Origin: Streptomyces griseus
Lineage (GTDB): Bacteria; Actinomycetota; Actinomycetes; Streptomycetales; Streptomycetaceae
Reading direction: 5' to 3'
Assembly (NCBI RefSeq): GCF_001715295.1
Contig: NZ_MDKB01000005.1
Location: forward strand, 609,901 to 673,900
DNA length: 64,000 nucleotides
Position 1 is the first letter of the stretch. Every line of letters starts with the position of its first letter. The position numbers and the translations under genes were made by a program. The notes below the pieces were generated by a model, which was given only the letters and a program-made list of their open reading frames with translations, was not told the DNA's origin and did no database searches. Shown here one piece after another: positions 1 to 6,868 of this stretch.

Positions 1-37
1 TGGTGACAACGCCGAGGCTACCGTCCGAGTTCCCCAC

Positions 38-45
38 TTGCGCAA
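38..45. promoter_or_regulatory. TTGCGCAA palindrome, copy 1
   Basis: Perfect 8-bp palindrome TTGCGCAA inside ACTTGCGCAACTCCTAAAGT, about 90 bases before the tatB-like relic. The same core occurs at 646-653 and 1207-1214. Copies 1 and 2 also share the flank ACTTGCGCAA-N4-TAAAGT. This looks like a repressor operator (MarR-type sites often have this form), but the binding protein is not known and no regulator gene sits beside it in the window. Confidence 0.4.
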
Positions 46-136
46 CTCCTAAAGTATTTTCGGTGGGCAGCCGGGACGGCACCGAGCCGGACGGCGGCGT
101 GTCGAGGGAGAAGTGAGTGAGGGAGGGGCGGATCCG

Positions 137-622
137 GTGTTCAGTGACGTAGGCGTGATGGCGGGGTGGGGATCCTCATGCCGGGAATCATCGGCGTGCC
201 GCTCTTCGGACCCGACAAGCTTCCCGAGGTGATCCAGGACGTGACGGGATTCCTGCGCAAGGTGCGTGCGTCCTCCGAGAACGCCACGCGGGAAATCCGT
301 TCCGAGCTGGGTCCGGAGTTCGAGGACTTCGCGTTCGAGGACCCGCACCCGAAGACGTTCGTGCGCAAGCACATCCTGGACGGCGAAGGCGACGCCTTCG
401 GGCTCACCGCGCTCCGTGACGCCCTGGATCCACGTCCAGGCACTGACGCGGATCGCCGACGCGGTCCGCGGGGCAGCCGATCCGCAGACCGAGAGTGCTT
501 CACCGTCACCCCGCGTCGACCTGACCGAGCGCACCGCGGCCGCGCAGGCCGCATCCCGCTCGTACGACCCTGATGCGACGCGACGGTCGGCTTCCCGGCG
601 GGCGGGGGGCGACGAGGCGTGA
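137..622 (+). pseudogene. tatB: TatB-like Sec-independent translocase, frameshifted
   Basis: Twin-arginine translocase TatB-type protein, broken into frames. A GTG at 137 begins a TatB-like N-terminus (VFSDVGVMAG). The frame then shifts near 165 to the one encoding the membrane segment and the hallmark FGPDKLPEVIQDVTGFLRK and ELGPEF.DFAFEDPHPKTF. Near 430 the frame returns to the original one for the tail (LTRIADAVRGAAD, then a YDPDAT-like end). So two indels of opposite sign divide one TatB. The middle frame could start alone at GTG 166, giving a protein with a wrong tail (166-573). In intact TatB these parts are one chain of about 160 residues that works with TatA/TatC at the membrane. Sequencing error is possible but needs two events. 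Confidence 0.6.
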
Positions 623-899
623 CGCACCTCACGATACTTCAAAACTTGCGCAAGGTTTAAAGTTACGCCTGGGAACGAATGGCACGACGTCCCGGGAGAG
701 CGCGCTGCTCGTCGGGGGGCCGGCGGACGGGCTGCGGGTGACAGTGACCGACCGGCCCGCAACACTCCGGGCGACGTACCCCTGCGTCGTCGGCGAGCCC
801 GGCGGCGGGGTGAAGGTGGAGGCGCTCCACGTCCACCGGCCCGTCTCACCCGTCCAGGACGAACGGCTCCGGTACGGGTACGACCCGGCCGGCCCGTAG
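573..899 (+). CDS. Small hypothetical protein, start unclear
   Basis: Unrecognised short protein. The convincing part is the last 65 residues (LLVGGPADGLRV to the RYGYDPAGP end), with coding-like codon use. No ATG, GTG or TTG lies in frame between 573 and that part, and the operator-like palindrome at 646-653 falls inside the frame. An ATG at 679 in the neighbouring frame would fit as start if one base had been lost. The gene may therefore begin with a frameshift, or be a relic. It follows the tatB-like relic on the same strand. Function unknown. Confidence 0.4.
   Translation: MRRDGRLPGGRGATRRDAPHDTSKLAQGLKLRLGTNGTTSRESALLVGGPADGLRVTVTDRPATLRATYPCVVGEPGGGVKVEALHVHRPVSPVQDERLRYGYDPAGP
646..653. 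promoter_or_regulatory. TTGCGCAA palindrome, copy 2
   Basis: Second TTGCGCAA, here in a longer imperfect dyad: ACTT and AAAGT arms lie on either side of the core (634-664). It sits between the end of the tatB-like relic and the LLVGGPADG coding part, where a promoter for the small hypothetical gene would be expected. Confidence 0.4.
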
Positions 900-915
900 G
901 GCAGCGAGCGCGCCC

Positions 916-1134
916 TCAGCCGGTGAAGTCGCGAGGCCCCGAGGCCGGAGGAGTCGAAGGGGTGTCGCGCTGCTGGACGCCTTCCGCCTTCATGGCTTCC
1001 GCCTCGCTCTTGAGGATCCTCATCGACGTGCCCAGCGCGCGGGCGGCGTCCGGAAGCTTCTTCGATCCGAACAGCAGGATGAAGGCAAGTGCCACGAGCA
1101 GCAGGTGCCAGGGGTGCAGGGCGTTCGCGAACAC
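916..1134 (-). CDS. tatA: TatA/E family twin-arginine translocase subunit
   Basis: A 72-residue TatA-type protein. One N-terminal hydrophobic helix (about residues 9-22) is followed by the conserved FGSKKLPD hinge and an amphipathic helix (ARALGTSMRILKSEAEAM), then a short Pro/Ser-rich tail. TatA proteins form the pore part of the twin-arginine system that exports folded proteins across the membrane. The GTG start at 1134 is chosen because it places the helix at the N-terminus as in the family and has GGAAGGA upstream; an earlier in-frame ATG would add an unlikely arginine-rich extension. It faces away from the LCP gene, so the shared 147-base gap should hold both promoters. It is a second, non-tatC-linked copy paired with a broken tatB-like gene. 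Confidence 0.8.
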   Translation of the reverse strand: MFANALHPWHLLLVALAFILLFGSKKLPDAARALGTSMRILKSEAEAMKAEGVQQRDTPSTPPASGPRDFTG

Positions 1135-1206
1135 GGCCGCCGTCCTTCCGTCCACTCGTCGTCGCGGGATCACCAGTGGCGTCACGCGGCAACGATTATT
1201 GCTAGA

Positions 1207-1214
1207 TTGCGCAA
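1207..1214. promoter_or_regulatory. TTGCGCAA palindrome, copy 3
   Basis: Third TTGCGCAA, in the divergent promoter region between the tatA-like and LCP genes. It is followed by CTGTACAACC. The position allows control of both genes by the unknown factor that may bind copies 1 and 2. Confidence 0.4.
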
Positions 1215-1280
1215 CTGTACAACCTTCGGGTGGGGCCGTTCGTCCCCTGTGTACGAGCCGGGATGAAGGAGAGCAGGGGC

Positions 1281-2756
1281 ATGGAAGGCAGACACCGCAC
1301 CGCACGTGCGCACCGTGACGCTGCTCCCGGTCGGCGCCGCAAGCGGGGGCGCGGCGGGCGGCTGGTGGCGACAGCGGTGGCGCTGCTCGTGCTCGTGACG
1401 GCCGGAGTGGGCTGGCTCTATGTCGAGCTGAACGGCGACATCTCCACCTTCGGCGCGGACGGGCTCTCCGACAACCGGCCGGCCGCCAGCACGAAGGGGC
1501 AGAACGTCCTGGTCATCGGCTCGGATGCGCGGACCGGCGGGAACGAGGAGTTCGGCGGCGGGGACAAGCACGACATCGGGCGCTCCGACACCGCCTTCCT
1601 CTTCCACGTGTACGCGGACCAGCGCCACGCGGTGGCCGTGTCCTTTCCCCGCGACACCCTCGTGGACATTCCGCCTTGCCGGCTGCCCGACGGCACATGG
1701 ACCAAGCCGCAGAGCAACGTCATGTTCAACTCGGCGTACACCGTGGGCCAGACCGCCGAGGGCAACCCGGCGTGCACACAGAACACCGTGGAGAAGCTCA
1801 CCGGGCTGCGCGTCGACCACACCGTGGTCGTCGACTTCAAGGGCTTCGCCGCCCTGACGGACGTCGTGGACGGCGTACGGGTGTGCCTGCCCGACGACGT
1901 CTACCGGAAGGACCTCAACCCGAAGCGAGCGACCCGGGGCGAGCGCATCTTCGCCAAGGGTGAGCAGATCGTGTCCGGGCAGGAGGCCCTGGACTACGTG
2001 CGGCTGCGGCACGGCATCGGCGACGGTTCCGACATAGGCCGGATCAAGCGCCAGCAGGCGTTCGTGGCGAGCCTGCTCAAGAAGGTCAAGAGCGACGGAC
2101 TCACCCCCACCAGGCTGCTGCCGCTCGCGAACGCCGCGACGAAGTCCCTGACCGTGGACCCCGGCCTCGGCTCCGCCGACAAGCTCATCTCCTTCGCGAT
2201 GTCCCTGAAGGACATCGACCTGCACAACACCAAGTTCGTCACCATCCCCTGGCGCTACCAGGGCGCGCGCGTCGCGATCGTCGAACCCGAGGCCGACGCG
2301 CTGTGGGCCGCCCTCAAGGCCGACCGCACCCTCGACGGCAAGAACAACGACGCCACCGAGACGGCAGCCACCGCCACCCCCACGCCGGTCTCCGGACAGG
2401 GCATCGCCGTGGCCGTCTACAACGGGACCCGCACCACCGGCCTGGCCGCCCGCGCCGCCGAGACTTTGAAAGAAGCGGACTTCACCGTGACCGGCACGGC
2501 CACGGCCGCCACCCAGAACCACACGGCCACCGTGATCGAATACGGCCCGGGCCGGAAGGACCAGGCCGAGACGGTCGCCCGGCTCTTCGCCACCACGGAC
2601 CTGCTCTCCGTATCCGCCGCCGGCATCAACGTGATCCTTGGGCAGTCCTACGCGGACCATCCCACCGCCACGCTCCCGAACACGCCCGCGGTGGCGCCCA
2701 CCAAGGACACCCGCTCCGCGGACGATGACCCCTGCTCCAACCTCTCGTACGGCTGA
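1281..2756 (+). CDS. LytR-CpsA-Psr (LCP) family cell-wall ligase
   Basis: A 491-residue membrane-anchored LCP protein. These enzymes attach anionic glycopolymers (teichoic acids, capsule or arabinogalactan) to peptidoglycan outside the membrane. An Arg/Lys-rich cytoplasmic N-terminus is followed by one membrane helix (about residues 28-46). The LCP catalytic domain comes next (NVLVIGSDAR, the FPRDTLVDIP motif with its conserved Arg-Asp, and RLRHGIGDGSDIGRIKRQQ). A C-terminal LytR_C domain starts near residue 375 (VAVYNGT...GLAARAAETL). ATG 1281 is preferred over ATG 1263 because GGAG lies about 10 bases upstream. Single-gene unit, divergent from tatA. Streptomyces usually has many LCP copies, so the exact substrate cannot be read from sequence. 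Confidence 0.9.
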   Translation: MEGRHRTARAHRDAAPGRRRKRGRGGRLVATAVALLVLVTAGVGWLYVELNGDISTFGADGLSDNRPAASTKGQNVLVIGSDARTGGNEEFGGGDKHDIGRSDTAFLFHVYADQRHAVAVSFPRDTLVDIPPCRLPDGTWTKPQSNVMFNSAYTVGQTAEGNPACTQNTVEKLTGLRVDHTVVVDFKGFAALTDVVDGVRVCLPDDVYRKDLNPKRATRGERIFAKGEQIVSGQEALDYVRLRHGIGDGSDIGRIKRQQAFVASLLKKVKSDGLTPTRLLPLANAATKSLTVDPGLGSADKLISFAMSLKDIDLHNTKFVTIPWRYQGARVAIVEPEADALWAALKADRTLDGKNNDATETAATATPTPVSGQGIAVAVYNGTRTTGLAARAAETLKEADFTVTGTATAATQNHTATVIEYGPGRKDQAETVARLFATTDLLSVSAAGINVILGQSYADHPTATLPNTPAVAPTKDTRSADDDPCSNLSYG

Positions 2757-2802
2757 GCGGTTGCCCTATCCTGATGAGCGATTACGGGGGAAGGGACAGT
2801 AA

Positions 2803-3168
2803 GTGGACTGGTTCTGGTGGGTTCTCATCCTGTTCTGGACGGGCGGCTTCGCGTGGGCGGCGGACACCATCCGCACCGCCCTGCGCCACCGCCACGAGCG
2901 CAGGATGGAAGTCCTGGAGGCACAGAAGCAGGCACGTCTGGCGCTGGAGGCGGCCCACAAGACGCCGGAGCCGGTGTGCGGCTGCACGCACCACCTGGCC
3001 AAGCACGACAAACAGGGCCGCTGCCACGAGCGAGTCGAGGTGCCGACGGCCTGGGACGAGAACAAGAAGCCCGTGCGGTACGAGGCGGGTCGGTGCAACT
3101 GCCAGCAGTACGTGGGCCCGCAGCCCCTGTGGCAGGTCTTCGCGGAGGAGCTGACAGACCGGGCCTGA
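2803..3168 (+). CDS. Small membrane-anchored Cys/His-rich protein, unknown function
   Basis: A 121-residue protein I do not recognise by name. It opens with a Trp-rich membrane helix (DWFWWVLILFWTGGFAWAA), then a charged, Arg/Gln-rich helix likely to be a coiled coil (about 25-52). The C-terminal half is dense in Cys and His: C59, C61, H63, H64, H68, C74, H75, C98 and C100. That arrangement suggests a zinc or other metal site in a cytoplasmic domain. GTG 2803 fits because it places the helix at the very N-terminus. It lies 46 bases after the LCP gene on the same strand and ends at a strong hairpin. Confidence 0.7.
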   Translation: MDWFWWVLILFWTGGFAWAADTIRTALRHRHERRMEVLEAQKQARLALEAAHKTPEPVCGCTHHLAKHDKQGRCHERVEVPTAWDENKKPVRYEAGRCNCQQYVGPQPLWQVFAEELTDRA

Positions 3169-3171
3169 GCG

Positions 3172-3209
3172 GGTCCTGGTGTCCAGGGCGCTGCCCGGAC
3201 ACCAGGACC
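3172..3209 (+). terminator. Hairpin after the Cys/His-rich gene
   Basis: A perfect 13-bp stem, GGTCCTGGTGTCC (3172-3184) with GGACACCAGGACC (3197-3209), whose 12-base loop can pair further (GGGC/GCCC). It starts 3 bases after the stop codon at 3168. There is no T-run, as is usual in Streptomyces. Confidence 0.65.
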
Positions 3210-3444
3210 GCGAGGCGAAGCGCGGCCCGAGGACACAGTCCTGGACACGCACCCGACCGCACGCCGAGTCGTCGACATCCGGCAAAGGTTCAAGTCGAGC
3301 GGCACGGCAAGGTCCTTCAGGGCAGGCGGAGGACAGTGCCGACCAGGCTTCCCGGCTCACCGGCCGAGGATCGTGGCGGTCGGTCGACTGCGGGGCTGCA
3401 CTCGCCGGAATCCTGCCCTGTCACTGTGAGCCGCGCACCAGGCG
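3210..3444. other. Convergent spacer without a visible gene
   Basis: Spacer between the hairpin and the 3' end of the P-type ATPase gene on the other strand. I see no coding region or clear regulatory element in it. Confidence 0.5.
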
Positions 3445-6060
3445 TCAACGTTCCGCTTGCTGCCCGTCGTAACGGGACTTCGTCGCCCTGAGAGCTGTCG
3501 CGTAGAGGGCGAGGACGGTGGCGAGCAGCAGGTAGTACAGCGGGGGCAGCGGGCCCATGGCGAGCATCGGCCCGAGTGGGGTCAGGGGCAGCACGATGCC
3601 GATGGCGGCGAGAGCGGCGGCCGCGAACCGGACCGGGCCGGCAGCGCTGTTACCGGCTCCTTGCCGGGTGCCTCGCAGCAGGATCATCACCAGGGCCTGG
3701 GTGAGGAGGTTCTCGGTGAACCAGCCCGAGTGGAAGATGTCCTGGGCGTCGGCCGCTGCCCTCGTGGTGAGGAGGAGTACGGCGAAGGTGGCCACGTCGG
3801 CGGTGGCGTTGAGGAGCCCGAAGCCGGTGATCGAGCGCAGGAAACCGCTGGGCCGCAGCCGGGTGGGAGCGCGAAGTGCGTCCGTGGCGGGGCGGCTGTA
3901 GGCGAAGGCGAGCTGGGCGGCGTCGAAGCACAGGTTCTGCACCAGGACCTGTGCGGGCAGCATCGGCAGGAAGGGCAGCAGGAGCGCCGCGGCGAGCATG
4001 GCGATGACGTTGCCCAGGTTCGACGACAACGTGATGTGCAGATACGTGGCGATGTTGACGCCGCTGATCCGGCCGACGGTGATCGCGTGGTCGACCGCCG
4101 CGAGGTCCTTCTCCGCGAGGACGACGTCGACGGTCTCCCGGACGACATCGACCGCGCTCTTCGGACAGATGCCGACGTCGGCCGCGTGCAGGGCGGGCAC
4201 GTCGTTGACGCCGTCGCCGAGGAAGCCGGTGACGCGGCCTGCGTCGCGGAGAGCTGTGACGAGGCGGGCCTTGTGTTCGGGCGCGCAGCGCGCGAAGACG
4301 GTGGTGCGGCGGGCGGCCTCGGCGAGTTCCGTGTCGTCGAGGCGGTCGATGTCCTCTGCGGTGAGCACGCGGCCGGGGTCGAGGCCGAGCTCGTGGCAGG
4401 TGTGGGCGGCGGTGCCCGGGTGGTCGCCCGTGAGGATTTTGACTGCGACACCGCGCTCGGCGAGCGTGCCGAGGGCCGCGGCCGCGGTGGGCGCGAGGGC
4501 GTCACGCAGGACGACGAATCCGCGGAAGTCGAGCCCGCGTTCGTCGGCCGGGGTGTAGTCCCGGTGGCGGGCGGGACGCTCGGCGAGGGCCACGGCCAGC
4601 AGCCGTGCACCCGTCTCCGCTTCGCGCGCGGCCAGGGCCAGGAGCCGTCCGTGCTCTGCGTCCTCCAGAGCACACCGTTCGAGTACGTTCTCCACGGCGC
4701 CCTTGACGACCAGGGTGTGCGTGCCGAGGCGGCCCGAGCAGCGTACGACGGCGGTCGCCAGGCGGCGTACCGGGTCGAAGGGCAGCGCGGCCACGCCGTC
4801 GCAGTCCAGGAGTTCGTCCTCGCCGGTGGCGTCGAGGATCGCCTCGTCCAGGGCGTCGGGCGTCGGCAGCTCGGCGAGCTGCAGGGTCCACCAGGCGTTG
4901 ACACCGGCCCAGCGCAGCACCTCGGGATCGTTCTGGCCCTGTGCATCCACCGAGCGGGTGACCACGGGCCGGTCCTGGGTGAGGGTGCCGGTCTTGTCCA
5001 GGCACAGCACGTCGACGGCACCGAGGTCGTGCAGCGCCGGCAGTCGTTTGACGATCACCTTGTGGTCGCGGGCCAGCCGGGCGGCTCCCCGGGCCAGCAC
5101 CGTCGTCACGACCACGGGCAGCATCTCGGGAGTCAGGCCGACCGCCACAGCGACGGCGAAGGGCAGCGTCTCCAGGCCGCGCCCGTGCAGCGCGGCCCCT
5201 GCCGTGAGCACCAGCGGCGGAGTCAGCAGCATGAACCGGATGAGCGTCCAGGAGATGCCATGGACCGCCTGGTCGAAAGCGCTGCCCTCGCGCCGGCCCG
5301 TCGTCCCGTGGACGGCGGCGAAGCGCGTGCGGGCGCCGGTGGCGACGACGACCGCGGTCGCGCTGCCGTACGCCACACTGCTGCCCAGGAAACACATGTG
5401 CGGCTGAGCGAAGGGGCCGACGTCCGTGCCGCTGGGGGTGTCGAGCGGGTACTTGCGCACCGGCGTCGACTCGCCGGTGAGAGCCGCCTCGTGGACGCGC
5501 AGACCACTGGCGCGAAGGAGCCGTACGTCGGCAGGCACCAGATCGCCGGGGCCGAGCCGGACGACATCGCCCGGAACGAGTTCCGTCGCCGGGATCTCCC
5601 GGGGCCGGGCCGCCGACTCTTCGGAACCGGCACGGCGCAGCACGGTCGCCGTGGTGGCCACCGACTCACGCAGCGCGGCCATCGCACGGTCGGCCCGGTG
5701 CTCCCCGGACGAGCGCAGGAGGCAGCTGACGGCGACCAGCGAGAGGATCACACCCCCGGTGCCCCAGGCGGCGACGATCACCGACACCAGGCCGAGGCAC
5801 AGCAACACGGCGGTGAAAGGATCACGCAGACCGCGCAGAAAACGCCGGGGCCAGGAGACCGGCCGCCAGGCAGGCAGTACGTTCTCGCCGTGCCGGGCCA
5901 GTCGCAGCTCGGCCTCCGCGTCCGTCAGGCCACGTGGTCCGCTGTCGAGGCGCCGCAGTACCTGCAGCGCGGTGAGTGCGACCGGCGCCCTCTGACCGGT
6001 TGGCGCCGGCCTGTCACCGGCGTCCGGGACCCTCGGGTCCGGGGCCGCCGTCTCAGGCAC
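3445..6060 (-). CDS. mgtA: P-type ATPase, MgtA/MgtB-like Mg2+ importer
   Basis: An 871-residue P-type ATPase of the magnesium-translocating group, acting in the cytoplasmic membrane. Visible landmarks are a cation-ATPase N domain (LTDAEAELRLARHGENVLP), the actuator motif LTGES, the phosphorylation motif DKTGTLTQD, the ATP-binding KGAVENVLERC region, the hinge GDGVNDVPALHAADVGI, and a C-terminal bundle with QVLVQNLCFDAAQLAFAYS, which resembles the MgtA NL.YD.SQ region. GTG 6060 is chosen because it overlaps the upstream arsR-type stop by 8 bases; a longer form would run into that gene. Co-transcription with a SmtB/ArsR regulator suggests metal-controlled expression. Mg2+ is the family default; the ion actually moved is inferred. 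Confidence 0.85.
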   Translation of the reverse strand: MPETAAPDPRVPDAGDRPAPTGQRAPVALTALQVLRRLDSGPRGLTDAEAELRLARHGENVLPAWRPVSWPRRFLRGLRDPFTAVLLCLGLVSVIVAAWGTGGVILSLVAVSCLLRSSGEHRADRAMAALRESVATTATVLRRAGSEESAARPREIPATELVPGDVVRLGPGDLVPADVRLLRASGLRVHEAALTGESTPVRKYPLDTPSGTDVGPFAQPHMCFLGSSVAYGSATAVVVATGARTRFAAVHGTTGRREGSAFDQAVHGISWTLIRFMLLTPPLVLTAGAALHGRGLETLPFAVAVAVGLTPEMLPVVVTTVLARGAARLARDHKVIVKRLPALHDLGAVDVLCLDKTGTLTQDRPVVTRSVDAQGQNDPEVLRWAGVNAWWTLQLAELPTPDALDEAILDATGEDELLDCDGVAALPFDPVRRLATAVVRCSGRLGTHTLVVKGAVENVLERCALEDAEHGRLLALAAREAETGARLLAVALAERPARHRDYTPADERGLDFRGFVVLRDALAPTAAAALGTLAERGVAVKILTGDHPGTAAHTCHELGLDPGRVLTAEDIDRLDDTELAEAARRTTVFARCAPEHKARLVTALRDAGRVTGFLGDGVNDVPALHAADVGICPKSAVDVVRETVDVVLAEKDLAAVDHAITVGRISGVNIATYLHITLSSNLGNVIAMLAAALLLPFLPMLPAQVLVQNLCFDAAQLAFAYSRPATDALRAPTRLRPSGFLRSITGFGLLNATADVATFAVLLLTTRAAADAQDIFHSGWFTENLLTQALVMILLRGTRQGAGNSAAGPVRFAAAALAAIGIVLPLTPLGPMLAMGPLPPLYYLLLATVLALYATALRATKSRYDGQQAER

Positions 6061-6412
6061 CGAAGCCGCGACGGCGCGCGAGAGTCCGGGGCTCCTCGGC
6101 ACGGGTGGAGAGCTGCCCGACCATCGCCCGGACCACCGCCACCACATCGGGGTCGCCGACGAAGTAGACCTGGCGCCGCCCTTCGCGCCGTGACCGCACC
6201 AATCCCGCGAGCTTCAGCTTGGTCAGGTGCTGGCTGACCGCCGGCAGCGCGCCACCCACCCGTTCCGCGAGCCCGGTCACGTCGCTTTCCCCCTGCGCGA
6301 GCGCCCACACGATGTGCAGCCGCGCGGGCGAGGAGAGCAGCCCAAAGGCAGCCGCGGCCTCCGCGAGAACCCCGGCAGGAGGATCCGCGAACTCGCCCGC
6401 GTCTGCCGCCAC
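6053..6412 (-). CDS. ArsR/SmtB family winged-helix regulator
   Basis: A 119-residue regulator. It has the ArsR pattern: FGLLSSPARLHIVWALAQGE, then the HTH (DVTGLAERVGGALPAVSQHLTKLKLAGLV) and the wing (RSRREGRRQVYFV). GTG 6412 is supported by a GGGAGA site 7 bases upstream. The 3' end overlaps the start of the P-type ATPase gene by 8 bases, so the two form an operon and the regulator probably controls metal transport. A classical alpha3N Cys sensing site is absent; there is no cysteine in the protein, so any metal sensing would use His, Asp or Glu. Confidence 0.85.
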   Translation of the reverse strand: MAADAGEFADPPAGVLAEAAAAFGLLSSPARLHIVWALAQGESDVTGLAERVGGALPAVSQHLTKLKLAGLVRSRREGRRQVYFVGDPDVVAVVRAMVGQLSTRAEEPRTLARRRGFGA

Positions 6413-6601
6413 CGCTGTTCTCCCGTCCCGAGTACGCCGAAGACCCCAGTCTAGAGCCGTTCCCGAAGCGGTCCCCCGCTCCCCGCGACGTACCCCGTTG
6501 CCAGGGTTTCCGCCATGGTTGACACAGGGGAGACGACTCAGGCATGACCGGAGAACCGAGCGGCATCCGTCGGCGTCGGCGCCGCCCTGTTCGCGGTCAT
6601 C

Positions 6602-6868
6602 GTGGCCAGCGGCAGCCTCTGGGCATCCGCGGCCAGCTTCTACGTACCCCTCACGCTCGGCTGGTTCGCGCTGGTCGAACTCTCGTGTCCGACCGCGATC
6701 GTCGCCGGACACACGGCCCGTCGCCGCGCCGGACGCCGGGGACTGCCGGGGTGGGCGCCGGCCGCGATCGTCACCAGCCGGCTGTGTGCCCTGTACGCCT
6801 TGCTCGTCATGGGCGCGGCCGTCGGCCTGGTCGTGGGACCGGCCGTACTGTCCGACCACATGAAGTGA
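6602..6868 (+). CDS. Small membrane protein, N-terminus uncertain
   Basis: An 88-residue hydrophobic protein with about two membrane helices (SFYVPLTLGWFALVE... and LCALYALLVMGAAVGLVVG) around an Arg-rich loop. The hydrophobic reading continues upstream of GTG 6602 (VGVGAALFAVIV) back to a TGA at 6545. An ATG with a plausible leader lies at 6544 in the neighbouring frame, so one lost or gained base between 6547 and 6590 would join them. Its 3' end overlaps the convergent channel gene by 62 bases. Function unknown. Confidence 0.5.
   Translation: MASGSLWASAASFYVPLTLGWFALVELSCPTAIVAGHTARRRAGRRGLPGWAPAAIVTSRLCALYALLVMGAAVGLVVGPAVLSDHMK

Noticed and set aside
3457..6237. A 926-codon open frame antisense to the P-type ATPase
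   Set aside because: It mirrors the ATPase codons; the product is Gly/Arg/Gln-rich with no fold motif. High GC content creates long antisense frames.
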